From Apibacter adventoris (GTDB taxonomy: Bacteria; Bacteroidota; Bacteroidia; Flavobacteriales; Weeksellaceae), in assembly GCF_002964975.1 (NCBI RefSeq), contig NZ_PSZM01000047.1, positions 1 to 58,205 on the forward strand: DNA of 58,205 nt, given 5' to 3'. Shown one piece after another: positions 17,037 to 24,116 of the stretch. A model generated the notes under the pieces. The model did no database searches. It was given only the letters and a program-made list of their open reading frames with translations, and was not told the origin of the DNA. Within the stretch, counting starts at the first letter, position 1. Each line of letters opens with the position of its first letter. The position numbers and the translations under genes are program-made.

Positions 17037-17844
17037 AAAAGATAAAAAACAGATGAATAAGTATCATGTAGCTTTAGCAAATGATAAAAAAAATAATTTA
17101 TTTTTTTTATTAATTGATTTAAAAGAAAAAATTGATAATAGGATTGAACTTTATAAATCAGACTTACCTTTAGTTGATAGAACGGTTGAATATATAGATT
17201 TAGGAGAGTATAAGGATAATTTAGATTTGTTGGAATTGGTAGATAAATATAAAGTAAATGAAATTATAATAAAAAATTTTATAAATGTAGGATATGAATT
17301 ATTAAACAAGATTTCTAATACATCCATTACTTCATTGAGTATATTATCTTCCACTATTAAAGTGGATATACCAAAATTTCCCAATATAGAAAGCCTGTTA
17401 CTAGGCGACAAGGTAAAGATGAATTTAGATTATTCAAGATTTCCTAAGTTAAAATATTTATCCTTATTATCTTATAAAAGTTTTAAAGGTAAAATAGAAA
17501 ATAAAACAGATAGTTTAGAAGAATTGATAGTATGGTATTATAATCCTAAGAATAAGTTGTTAGAAGATTTATTATCTGAAAATATAAAACTTAAAAGACT
17601 AGAATTGAATCTTACCAATATAGAAAGTTTGGAAGGTCTAAAACAATTGGAAGATTTAGAAGAATTGAATATTGCATATGGTAGAAATTTAACAAATATA
17701 GATAGCTTGTTATTAATTAGTAAATTTAGAAAGGTAATATTTGAAAATTGTAAGAAAATAACAGGATTAGAAAAGTTTGAAGAAGATAAAAGATATGCAG
17801 TAAGAAAAGTAGGAAAGGATTTTATAGAAATAACAAAACTATAG
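17026..17844 (+). CDS. LRR-like predicted immunity protein (unit I2)
   Basis: The 272-residue soluble protein has irregular leucine-rich repeats: FPNIESLLLGDKV, FPKLKYLSLLSY, KLKRLELNLTNIESLEGLK and LEDLEELNIAYGRNLTNIDS. It has no signal peptide. The start at 17026 overlaps the toxin tail; Met10 (17053) is an alternative. Its place before a hairpin terminator and the next boundary repeat supports an immunity role. LRR folds bind proteins and could sequester a toxin. Confidence 0.6.
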   Translation: MVIKKDKKQMNKYHVALANDKKNNLFFLLIDLKEKIDNRIELYKSDLPLVDRTVEYIDLGEYKDNLDLLELVDKYKVNEIIIKNFINVGYELLNKISNTSITSLSILSSTIKVDIPKFPNIESLLLGDKVKMNLDYSRFPKLKYLSLLSYKSFKGKIENKTDSLEELIVWYYNPKNKLLEDLLSENIKLKRLELNLTNIESLEGLKQLEDLEELNIAYGRNLTNIDSLLLISKFRKVIFENCKKITGLEKFEEDKRYAVRKVGKDFIEITKL

Positions 17845-17850
17845 GTAATA

Positions 17851-17882
17851 AAAAAAACCTTTGCACTGCAAGGTTTTTTTTT
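17851..17882 (+). terminator. Rho-independent terminator, unit I2
   Basis: Stem AACCTT / AAGGTT around TGCACTGC, flanked by an A-run and a run of T. Confidence 0.85.
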
Positions 17883-17883
17883 A

Positions 17884-18022
17884 TTATTAAATAATCTCTT
17901 CCTCTATGCAGAGCAATCTGAGGAGTTCCACGGTATTGTAAATATCCCATGTGGAATGTTCTTGGAGTTCTGTATGTTTCAAAGAAAAGATAAGAGAAGA
18001 TTTTACGGAGTTTACTCTCTAA
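17884..18022 (-). repeat. Remnant of the minus-strand boundary gene (copy 8)
   Basis: It belongs to the variant with TATGCAGAGCAATCTGAGG, also seen near 19575. It keeps the GGTATTGTAAATATCCCATG block and ends at TACTCTCTAAATAAAGACC. Confidence 0.55.
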
Positions 18023-18024
18023 AT

Positions 18025-19193
18025 AAAGACCATAATGATTATGTAAACGGAGCAGGTTTCTGCTGTGAAGGAAAGGATAAAAAACTCCAAGCCTATGGAA
18101 GCGGAATCGGCAAAGGGAATGAAGAATATGAAAAGATGCAGTATTATAATCATGCGGATCATTTGGGAAGTAGCAGTAATATTACTAACTTAGACGCACA
18201 AATAGTACAGCATGTAGCATATGTACCATTTAGGGAGGTGTTTATTGAAGAAAGGAACCAGAGTTGGAATACCCCATACCTGTTTAATTGCAAGGAACTG
18301 GATGAGGAAACGGGGTTATACTATTACGGGGCTAGGTATTACAATCCGAGGGAGTCTGTGTGGTTGTCAACGGATCCTCTTGCTGAAAAGTACCCTAATA
18401 TTAGTCCTTATGCATATGCTTTTTTTAAATCCAGTTAATTATATAGCCCCTACAGGAATAGCTCCTGCATAGCCTCCAGAAAAAGAACTTTCTGGAGTAA
18501 CGGTAACAGGAGCTAAAGATACTTGGGTAAAGGGAGCTGGGATATGGAATAATATTTTTAAGCATTTTAATGGAATACGTGACGAGCAGTATAATAAAAA
18601 GAATTTTGGAGGAGCAGGAACTGTAAATAAAGTAGGCAGAGGGAAATTCACAGTAGAGGCTAGTGTAACTATAGATTTACAAAGTTTAAATGGACCATTC
18701 AATGTAGCAACGGATTTAAATATATTAGCAAGATTTGGGGCTATTCAATTTCTCAAAGAAAAGTATCCACTGACTGATAAACCGCTTATGTATATAGGAT
18801 TTGGATATGATCCGGGATTATCAGATGCAATATGAGCTTATGTTAGTAAACAAAATAGAAGAAGGAAATATAACAGGAGAACTAGCTATATTAGCAGGGG
18901 TAGGAATAATGATTTTATCAAAAGGAAAGAGTGGGCATAAAATTTCAGGTAAGTAAGTTCGTAAGGAATTCCAGGCATTGGATAGAGCTATCCAAACTAA
19001 GGTGCCCAGTGCTATAAAAAATAGAATTGTTTCTTCTACAGGAAAATAAGGGATTATTAAATTAGCATCAGAAGCTAAAGCCACTGGTTATACTTATAAA
19101 ATTAAAATATTAGGAAAAGGTGGTGATATTAGAATATATGGTAATATGAATAAAAATGGACATATAGTTTTTGATAAAGTAATGAGACATTAA
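18025..19193 (+). pseudogene. RHS-core toxin tip, heavily decayed (unit J)
   Basis: The core (with the same 39-bp loss as unit E) is open to 18438, where an extra T in a run shifts the frame. The restored frame reads NPVNYIAPTGIAPA, a TAG, then PEKELSGVTVTGAKDTWVKG and GIWNNIFKHFNGIRDEQYN. A TGA near 18834 and a switch of frame follow, then TAA codons near 18954 and 19047. The last 45 codons end GGDIRIYGNMNKNGHIVFDK and VMRH. This ending is like small RNase toxins of the BECR/RelE type, but that is tentative. It overlaps the immunity start by 1 nt (TAATG). Confidence 0.65.
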
Positions 19194-19489
19194 TGAAAAA
19201 TAATAAAGATTTTATAAGAGAATTATTTGCAATTAGTAAAACTTATTTTAGTAAAATTCTTAATGAAATAGATGTTCAACAAGAATTATTTGATAATTAT
19301 AAAGTAAGTGTAAATGATTTAATAGTTAAAGAAGTTTTAATAAGTGAGGTTATTTATCATACTATTGTACTAACGCCATCAATACATGTAAAATTAGGTG
19401 TTTTTTTGAATAATGAAAATATAGGATATTACTCTATTTATTTAGCGGAAGATTTGAAATTTTTAGATGAGTTTTTTGCTCTTAAATAA
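19193..19489 (+). CDS. Small predicted immunity protein (unit J)
   Basis: A 98-residue soluble protein ending YYSIYLAEDLKFLDEFFALK. Its start overlaps the toxin stop as TAATG, a coupling signal. Cytosolic location would match an intracellular RNase-like toxin. The family is not recognised. The frame is intact although the toxin has at least five lesions. Confidence 0.6.
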   Translation: MKNNKDFIRELFAISKTYFSKILNEIDVQQELFDNYKVSVNDLIVKEVLISEVIYHTIVLTPSIHVKLGVFLNNENIGYYSIYLAEDLKFLDEFFALK

Positions 19490-19530
19490 ATTTTGTTTAA
19501 TGATATAAAAAAATAATTTCAATAAATAAT

Positions 19531-19563
19531 AAAAAAGCTCCGCTAATCAGTATAGCTTTTTAT
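19531..19563 (+). terminator. Rho-independent terminator, unit J
   Basis: AAAAAGCT ... AGCTTTTT stem with a longer loop. Confidence 0.7.
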
Positions 19564-19640
19564 TCAATAATTTCCTACTTAATGCAGAGCATTTAAAGGA
19601 GTACAATAGCGTTGTAAATATCTCAGTTGTTATGTTCAAG
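19564..19640 (-). repeat. Remnant of the minus-strand boundary gene (copy 9)
   Basis: A short variant sharing TAATGCAGAGCAT and TTGTAAATATC blocks with copies 5 and 8. Confidence 0.45.
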
Positions 19641-19813
19641 GCTTATTTTGAAGTGCCTTACCATGGAAAAGACCCTAATGAATATGTAAACGGAGCAGGC
19701 TTTTGCTATGTAGGCAAAGATAAAAAACTCCAAGCCTATGGAGGCGGAATCGGCAAAGGGAATGAAGAATAAGAAAAGATGCAGTATTATGATCATGCGG
19801 ATCATTTGGGGAG

Positions 19814-20707
19814 ATGTTTATTGAGGAAAGAAACCAGAGTTGGAATACCCCTTACCTGTTTAATGGCAAGGAACTGGATGAGGAAACGGGGTTATACTAT
19901 TACGGGGCGAGATACTATAACCCGAGGGAGTCTGTGTGGTTATCAACGGATCCATTAGCGGAAAAGTACCCGAATGTAAGTCCTTATGCATATGTGTCGA
20001 ATAATCCAGTAAATGCAATAGATCCTGATGGTAAGAGAATTTATTTTGTAGCAGGAGCTGGTAATGATGTTGATGGTTGGAATTATGTAAATAGATTTAA
20101 TAAAATTTGGACAAGTTTGGGATTAAAAAATTTTAGAAGAGTTAATGTTTCCCATGGTAAGACAGGAGATATAAATTTTGTTAATAAATATAGAAATAAA
20201 CGGTCATTCTGGACTCATGGAGAGTTTAGTGGACCTAATGAGCATAGAGCTTCAGATGATAAACAATATCAGAGGGCATTAAAAGGGATTATTAATGATC
20301 TTAAAAAGAATCCATTACCGGAAGGAGAACAGTTAAATCTAGCAGGATATAGTTATGGAGCAGTAATGCAGGCCCAATTAGCTATTGGTTTAGTTGAAAA
20401 AGGGTATAAGGTAGATAACTTGATTCTAATAGGAAGTCCGACCTCAGATAATAATGATCTAATGAAAACACTTAAAGGGTATGAAGCTGAAGGAAAGATA
20501 GGTAAGATAATTCGCCATGATATAAAAGGAGATTATTTAAGTAATCCTAAGAATGAGTGGGAATTTATTAAAGGAGGGGCACAATCTTTGCAAGGAATAG
20601 GTGAAGGTGATGACGCACCACATTTTGATTTGGCAAGACCTGGAAAAGAGGCAGATAGTAAAATAGAAAAATTAGGAAAAACATTACAGAATAATGGAGT
20701 GGAGTAA
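19814..20707 (+). CDS. RHS-core toxin tip with lipase-like alpha/beta hydrolase (unit K)
   Basis: The core (from 19641) has a TAA near 19770 and a 67-bp deletion between two CATTTGGG repeats. A change of the usual GTG to ATG at 19814 creates a start just after GGGGAG. The 297-residue frame has FIEERNQSWNTPYLFNGKEL, PVNAIDPDG, then a tip with LNLAGYSYGAVMQAQLA: a nucleophile elbow GxSxG with Ser180. Family knowledge suggests a lipase, phospholipase or other esterase; catalytic Asp and His are likely further on (for example in APHFD). The membrane immunity that follows supports a membrane target. Confidence 0.7.
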   Translation: MFIEERNQSWNTPYLFNGKELDEETGLYYYGARYYNPRESVWLSTDPLAEKYPNVSPYAYVSNNPVNAIDPDGKRIYFVAGAGNDVDGWNYVNRFNKIWTSLGLKNFRRVNVSHGKTGDINFVNKYRNKRSFWTHGEFSGPNEHRASDDKQYQRALKGIINDLKKNPLPEGEQLNLAGYSYGAVMQAQLAIGLVEKGYKVDNLILIGSPTSDNNDLMKTLKGYEAEGKIGKIIRHDIKGDYLSNPKNEWEFIKGGAQSLQGIGEGDDAPHFDLARPGKEADSKIEKLGKTLQNNGVE

Positions 20708-20972
20708 AGTATTAAGGTTAGTTTCTATTATACTAATTTTATTGTGTATTGTTCCAATTTATTTAGTTAATAAAATTCCAAGAGGGAATTTTATTGCAGG
20801 TCCTATAATAGTAATTATTGATATAGCATTATTAATTATTCAAATTATTCTAGTAATATTCATGTTTAATATAAATAACAAAAAGTTAATATGGATGTTT
20901 TCTATTATTAATTTTCTAATATTAATTTTTTCTTATTGGCTTTTGTATAGTTATATATATAAATTATCATAA
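20694..20972 (+). CDS. Integral membrane predicted immunity protein (unit K)
   Basis: A 92-residue protein with three hydrophobic helices (VLRLVSIILILLCIVPIYLV; GPIIVIIDIALLIIQIILVI; WMFSIINFLILIFSYWLLY). It overlaps the toxin by 14 nt. An all-membrane immunity protein fits protection against a lipase-like toxin that attacks the cytoplasmic membrane. The family is not recognised. Confidence 0.65.
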   Translation: MEWSKVLRLVSIILILLCIVPIYLVNKIPRGNFIAGPIIVIIDIALLIIQIILVIFMFNINNKKLIWMFSIINFLILIFSYWLLYSYIYKLS

Positions 20973-21027
20973 GTCAGCATTTATTTGATAATATAAACTT
21001 ATTAATAAAAATCTATCTAAATAACCC

Positions 21028-21056
21028 AACCCCCGCTCATCGAGCGGGGGTTTTAT
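21028..21056. terminator. Strong bidirectional-looking terminator, unit K
   Basis: Stem AACCCCCGCTC / GAGCGGGGGTT with ATC loop, then TTTTATATT. It sits between immunity K (plus) and the 84-aa minus-strand gene, so it could serve both. Confidence 0.9.
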
Positions 21057-21057
21057 A

Positions 21058-21312
21058 TTACCTTTTATTCAATAGGTCGAGCAGTTCCAGTTCCTCGTTA
21101 GGCAGGAGAGATTGAATAATAGAAATAAGGTTGTACAGGTCGTAGTCATTAAAATCAGCTTCCATACGGTTTAACAGGGCAGTTTTAAGAATAGTACAGA
21201 GAGAGTTAAGGGTAAACCCAAGGTTTTGGTAATCCGGAATAGATTTAAGGTTTTCTAAAGTAGTTAAGAACTCTTTAGGGTTTTTGTTTTCATGAGAATT
21301 TTTTGTGTTCAT
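21058..21312 (-). CDS. 84-aa boundary protein, intact copy
   Basis: This is the only intact member of the small minus-strand family whose C-terminal remnants end most units. The protein begins MNTKNSHENKNPKEFLTTLE and ends SLLPNEELELLDLLNKR; it is acidic and probably helical. Its ATG overlaps the TGA of the 40-aa gene upstream (ATGA), so the two are probably translated together. The function is unknown. Recurrence of its 3-prime end at nine or ten places marks it as part of the repeated unit. Confidence 0.6.
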   Translation of the reverse strand: MNTKNSHENKNPKEFLTTLENLKSIPDYQNLGFTLNSLCTILKTALLNRMEADFNDYDLYNLISIIQSLLPNEELELLDLLNKR

Positions 21313-21431
21313 AAAAATGCGATTTGGGAAATAAGAAACCTATAAGGTTTAGGTGTTCCACGCTCGCAAAAGCGTTGCTTTAGTTTCCAAGTAAGCCACC
21401 CTGCCCTATAGGCTAAGTTTTTTGTTTTCAT
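21309..21431 (-). CDS. 40-aa basic peptide coupled to the 84-aa gene
   Basis: The minus-strand ORF reads MKTKNLAYRAGWLTWKLKQR and continues FCERGTPKPYRFLISQIAFL, with a TGA that overlaps the next ATG by 4 nt. It is strongly basic. The sequences around its start and around the start of the 84-aa gene are direct repeats (CCAAATCGCA then TTTATGAAnACAAAAAA) 119 bp apart. It may be a real small protein or a translated leader; the overlap with the next start favours translation. Confidence 0.4.
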   Translation of the reverse strand: MKTKNLAYRAGWLTWKLKQRFCERGTPKPYRFLISQIAFL

Positions 21432-21508
21432 AAAATTTGCGATTTGGAGCTGTAAAAATAAAAAAACTATTTCAAAGAGAAAAGTTTATATCTTAGGGGT
21501 AGGAGTTT

Positions 21509-22300
21509 ATTGAGGAAAGGAACCAGATTTGGAATACCCCTTACCTGTTTAATGGCAAGGAACTGGATGAGGAAACGGGGTTATACTATTACGGGACCAG
21601 GTATTACAACCCGAGGGAGTCTGTGTGGTTGTCAACGGATCCGTTGAGTGATTATAATTTAATTTTTGGAGTAGAGCATTACATAGACGGTCAACATAAT
21701 GGGGGGTATTTAACTCAGGAAACCTTAATACGTATGGATACACCTATCGAAACCCAATCAGATATATATCCAAATGGAAAACAAATAGAATGGTTTAATA
21801 AGTGGGCAGAAGAGAAAAAAATTAATTTAGTTAATGATTTAGTTAAAAGACATAAAAGTAATTCTACTAAAATTATGGCTTATTCTATTGCTGCTGATGT
21901 TATAATAGAAACAACAGATAAAGGAGAGTGGGTAACAAAAGCAAGGGAAAAAATTATAAATACTTATGGAGATACTGACACAAAAAAAGCTAATGAAGTT
22001 TATAGTCAAGTTATAAGTACTTTAAAAGATATAAAAGAAGCGATAGAAGGCAATATAAATTCTGAAGATAAGTCTAAAAGAATGTTGCAAGATAAGTCTG
22101 GTAAGAAACAAACAAAACTTGACAATTATCTTTATGTAGCAGCAGCAAAATTAGCATTAAAAGCAGTAGGATTACAAATAGAGAATAAAGCAATAGAAGA
22201 AACTGTTAAGAAGCTTGATGAAAAAACTTATGATAGTAAGTTAAGCACTAAGCCTAAAGATAGCGGGTTTGGAGGTGGTGGTGCTAGTGGTAAATATTAA
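21509..22300 (+). CDS. RHS-core toxin tip, helical, unknown family (unit L)
   Basis: The core is truncated and starts at GAGTTTATTGAGGAAAGG; the usable start is the GTG at 21623 (WLSTDPLSDYN). Two compensating shifts change the linker: the other frame would read FNSGNLNTYGYTYRNP. The tip begins near PNGKQIEWFNKWAEEKK, is highly charged and helical (KANEVYSQVISTLKDIKEAI), and ends with the Gly-rich DSGFGGGGASGKY. No catalytic motif is recognised. The following LemA-like gene is its presumed immunity. The frame is open but the unit lacks any upstream signal. Confidence 0.55.
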   Translation: MEERNQIWNTPYLFNGKELDEETGLYYYGTRYYNPRESVWLSTDPLSDYNLIFGVEHYIDGQHNGGYLTQETLIRMDTPIETQSDIYPNGKQIEWFNKWAEEKKINLVNDLVKRHKSNSTKIMAYSIAADVIIETTDKGEWVTKAREKIINTYGDTDTKKANEVYSQVISTLKDIKEAIEGNINSEDKSKRMLQDKSGKKQTKLDNYLYVAAAKLALKAVGLQIENKAIEETVKKLDEKTYDSKLSTKPKDSGFGGGGASGKY

Positions 22301-22309
22301 AATAAATTT

Positions 22310-22906
22310 ATGAAAAAAATATTAGTTTACTTTGGTATAGGTTTGGGGATAGTTTTTCTTTTAATTATATTTTTAACATGGATGTATATTAACCATGTCA
22401 AGTCTAATATGGAGGAAAAATTAGTAAATGTAGAGGAGAGTTGGGGTAAATTTTATGAGTTTAGAAATAAAAGAATTATTTTACTAGATAGTATTGTAAA
22501 TGTATATGATAAAAGTAATATAAATGTTGATAGTTTATTTTTAGTTATAAATGGAGTGAAGAAAGAAAAAAATGATAGTTGTTCACTAAGTTTTATTTTT
22601 GGAGAGTACGAAGTTAATAAGGAGTATTTGAAGTTATTAAAGCATAACGATTCTAAGAATATAGAATCGCTAGAAGCAATAAAAAAAATAAAAGCTAATA
22701 CAGAAAAACTAAATAAATTAAAAGATATCTATAATGAAAATGTTAGAGATTATAATACTTATATAATAGTACTACCTAATAACTTTATTGCTAAAAAGAA
22801 AAAATATTATCAAAAAGAATATTTTGGTATTACTTATGGGGTTTATAATGAAGATCCTATTAAGAAACGTGAAAATGCATTTAAAATGTTGAGAGATTCA
22901 TTTTAG
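22310..22906 (+). CDS. LemA-like membrane protein, predicted immunity (unit L)
   Basis: The 198-residue protein has one N-terminal helix (FGIGLGIVFLLIIFLTWMYI), then VEESWGKFYEFRNKRIILLD, and KLNKLKDIYNENVRDYNTYI with IVLPNNFIA (residues 133-161) followed by YFGI. These match the layout of LemA family proteins: an N-terminal anchor, AW..v..q..RR..lip, and YN..vr.YN..i..fP. Family members are usually housekeeping proteins of unclear role. Here it sits 9 nt after a toxin tip, where every other unit has its immunity gene. Confidence 0.65.
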   Translation: MKKILVYFGIGLGIVFLLIIFLTWMYINHVKSNMEEKLVNVEESWGKFYEFRNKRIILLDSIVNVYDKSNINVDSLFLVINGVKKEKNDSCSLSFIFGEYEVNKEYLKLLKHNDSKNIESLEAIKKIKANTEKLNKLKDIYNENVRDYNTYIIVLPNNFIAKKKKYYQKEYFGITYGVYNEDPIKKRENAFKMLRDSF

Positions 22907-22917
22907 CTTTTGAAATT

Positions 22918-22983
22918 ATGTTTGGAGCACCTAGGGCTTTGGGAGAGTTACCCGCAGTGAAGCATTTTAGATCAATTCATTAA
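22918..22983 (+). pseudogene. Coreless toxin tail fragment (unit M)
   Basis: 21 codons, MFGAPRALGELPAVKHFRSI then H and stop, lie between the LemA-like gene and another immunity-like gene. Only the last part of a toxin tip remains. There is no core or terminator before it. Confidence 0.4.
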
Positions 22984-22992
22984 TTTTTTATT

Positions 22993-23496
22993 ATGATAAA
23001 AGTAAAATTAGAATTATTGGCAAATTTACCTAAATCAAATATTGAGGTATATGATAATATTAATAGAATTCCCCTTTTACTAACAGTGGATACTTCAATG
23101 CATAAGGAAGAATCTATATATTGTAGAAACTTAAATGGTGAAAATTTTCTAGAATTATGGTTTAATAAGAGAGATAAAAAATTAAAGGAAGTCGATTTGT
23201 TAGCCTTACAGGAAAATACAGTGAAAATAGTTGAGAAAATAAGCTTACCCGAAGACAATAGTTATTATAGTTGCCTTATTGAGATTAATGAAAGTGTTTT
23301 AGAGTTTTCTTCTCCTATGATTATTCTTAGAAGTGACGTATCAATTAATATATTATTTAAACCCATAGAGGAGTATAATATTACTTATCATTATTTAACT
23401 AAAGAATGCTATATAGGAATAACTCCTGATAATTATTTAATATCGGTAGGATTATCTTTAGGAAAAGAACAAATTGTTAATATATTTGGTTTTTGA
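22993..23496 (+). CDS. Predicted orphan immunity protein (unit M)
   Basis: A 167-residue soluble protein of beta-rich appearance (KVKLELLANLPKSNIEVYDN at the start; VGLSLGKEQIVNIFGF at the end). It has no signal and no recognised family. It is the last gene of the array and is followed by a decayed boundary gene. Its toxin is reduced to 21 codons. Confidence 0.5.
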   Translation: MIKVKLELLANLPKSNIEVYDNINRIPLLLTVDTSMHKEESIYCRNLNGENFLELWFNKRDKKLKEVDLLALQENTVKIVEKISLPEDNSYYSCLIEINESVLEFSSPMIILRSDVSINILFKPIEEYNITYHYLTKECYIGITPDNYLISVGLSLGKEQIVNIFGF

Positions 23497-23559
23497 ATAA
23501 ACTAAGATACACAAAACTTCTCGCAGTTGTAGATAGTACTCAAAATATTAGACAAATAT

Positions 23560-23821
23560 TTACTGAGTAAATTGAGCAGGTCGAGTTCATCTTTAGGGAT
23601 AAGGGAGCGAATAAGGGAAAGAATGTTGTAAATGCCCCATTGAGTATCTCGGTGTAATTGGGGAACGAGATTTCCGCTAACAGGGCGGTTTGGGTAATTT
23701 TACAGAGGGATTTGAGGGTAAAACCTAGTTCTGGTAATCCAGAATAGATTTAAGGTTTTCTAAAGTAGTTAAGAACTCTTTCTGATTTTTATAATTCCGA
23801 ATGATAAATTTTGTATTCATT
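23560..23821 (-). pseudogene. Near full-length decayed copy of the 84-aa boundary gene (copy 11)
   Basis: The minus strand starts MNTKFIIRNYKNQKEFLTTL, continues ENLKSILDYQN with a stop, and after a one-base shift reads LGFTLKSLCKITQTALLAE. A second shift leads to IRSLIPKDELDLLNLLSK. It matches the intact copy at 21058 over its whole length and marks the right end of the array. Only AT-rich sequence and a hairpin separate it from tRNA-Arg. Confidence 0.75.
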
Positions 23822-23911
23822 GGCACAAACATTTTTTTTGTGTCACATATTGTGTCATAAAGTTGTAAAATTTAAGTATTTTCCATATTATTTCAAATAA
23901 ATATAATAAAC

Positions 23912-23960
23912 AAAAAAAGCATCTATAAACCACTTTTTCAATGATTTATAAATGCTTTTA
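23912..23960. terminator. Hairpin between array and tRNA-Arg
   Basis: AAAAGCATCTATAAA pairs with TTTATAAATGCTTTT around a 16-nt loop. It lies downstream of the tRNA on the minus strand, so it may terminate the tRNA transcript. Confidence 0.65.
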
Positions 23961-24004
23961 AATTTTATTTTGAAGTCCCTGCTTATTTGGACTTTGATGC
24001 TTAG

Positions 24005-24078
24005 TGACCGCGGAAGGATTCGAACCCTCAACCCTCAGAGCCGAAATCTGATATTCTATCCAGTTGAACTACGCGGCC
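24005..24078 (-). tRNA. tRNA-Arg (anticodon UCG)
   Basis: A cloverleaf on the minus strand: acceptor GGCCGCG / CGCGGTC, anticodon stem TCAGA / TCTGA enclosing loop TTTCGGC (anticodon TCG), T-loop GGTTCGAATCC. CCA is not encoded. It reads CGA codons. It lies at the right border of the toxin array. Confidence 0.92.
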
Positions 24079-24116
24079 TACTTTTTGTTTTTTCAAAATG
24101 CAAAAGTAATTATAAA

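Larger units (their letters stand above)
1..23821. other. Array of RHS-core polymorphic toxin-immunity cassettes
   Basis: Ten units share an RHS-core DNA block (starting near 1487, 3365, 5336, 7273, 8919, 10757, 12976, 18025, 19641 and 21509). After the conserved GARYYNPRES motif each diverges into a different tip and a small downstream gene. Most units end with a hairpin terminator and a remnant of one minus-strand gene. Five further toxin tails (326, 14641, 15501, 16830, 22918) lack the core. This is the layout of orphan RHS tips or displaced CT-immunity modules known from polymorphic toxin loci. The first units run off the left edge, so the full-length RHS gene that could receive these tips is not visible. 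Confidence 0.85.

Noticed and set aside
1-23821. CRISPR array or integron as explanation for the repeats
   Set aside because: The repeats are several hundred bp long and coding, with no short regular repeat-spacer pattern, no cas genes, no integrase and no attC-like sites seen.
1-23821. Insertion sequences between cassettes
   Set aside because: No transposase-like frame or terminal inverted repeats are visible; the small minus-strand remnants encode a short acidic protein without catalytic motifs.
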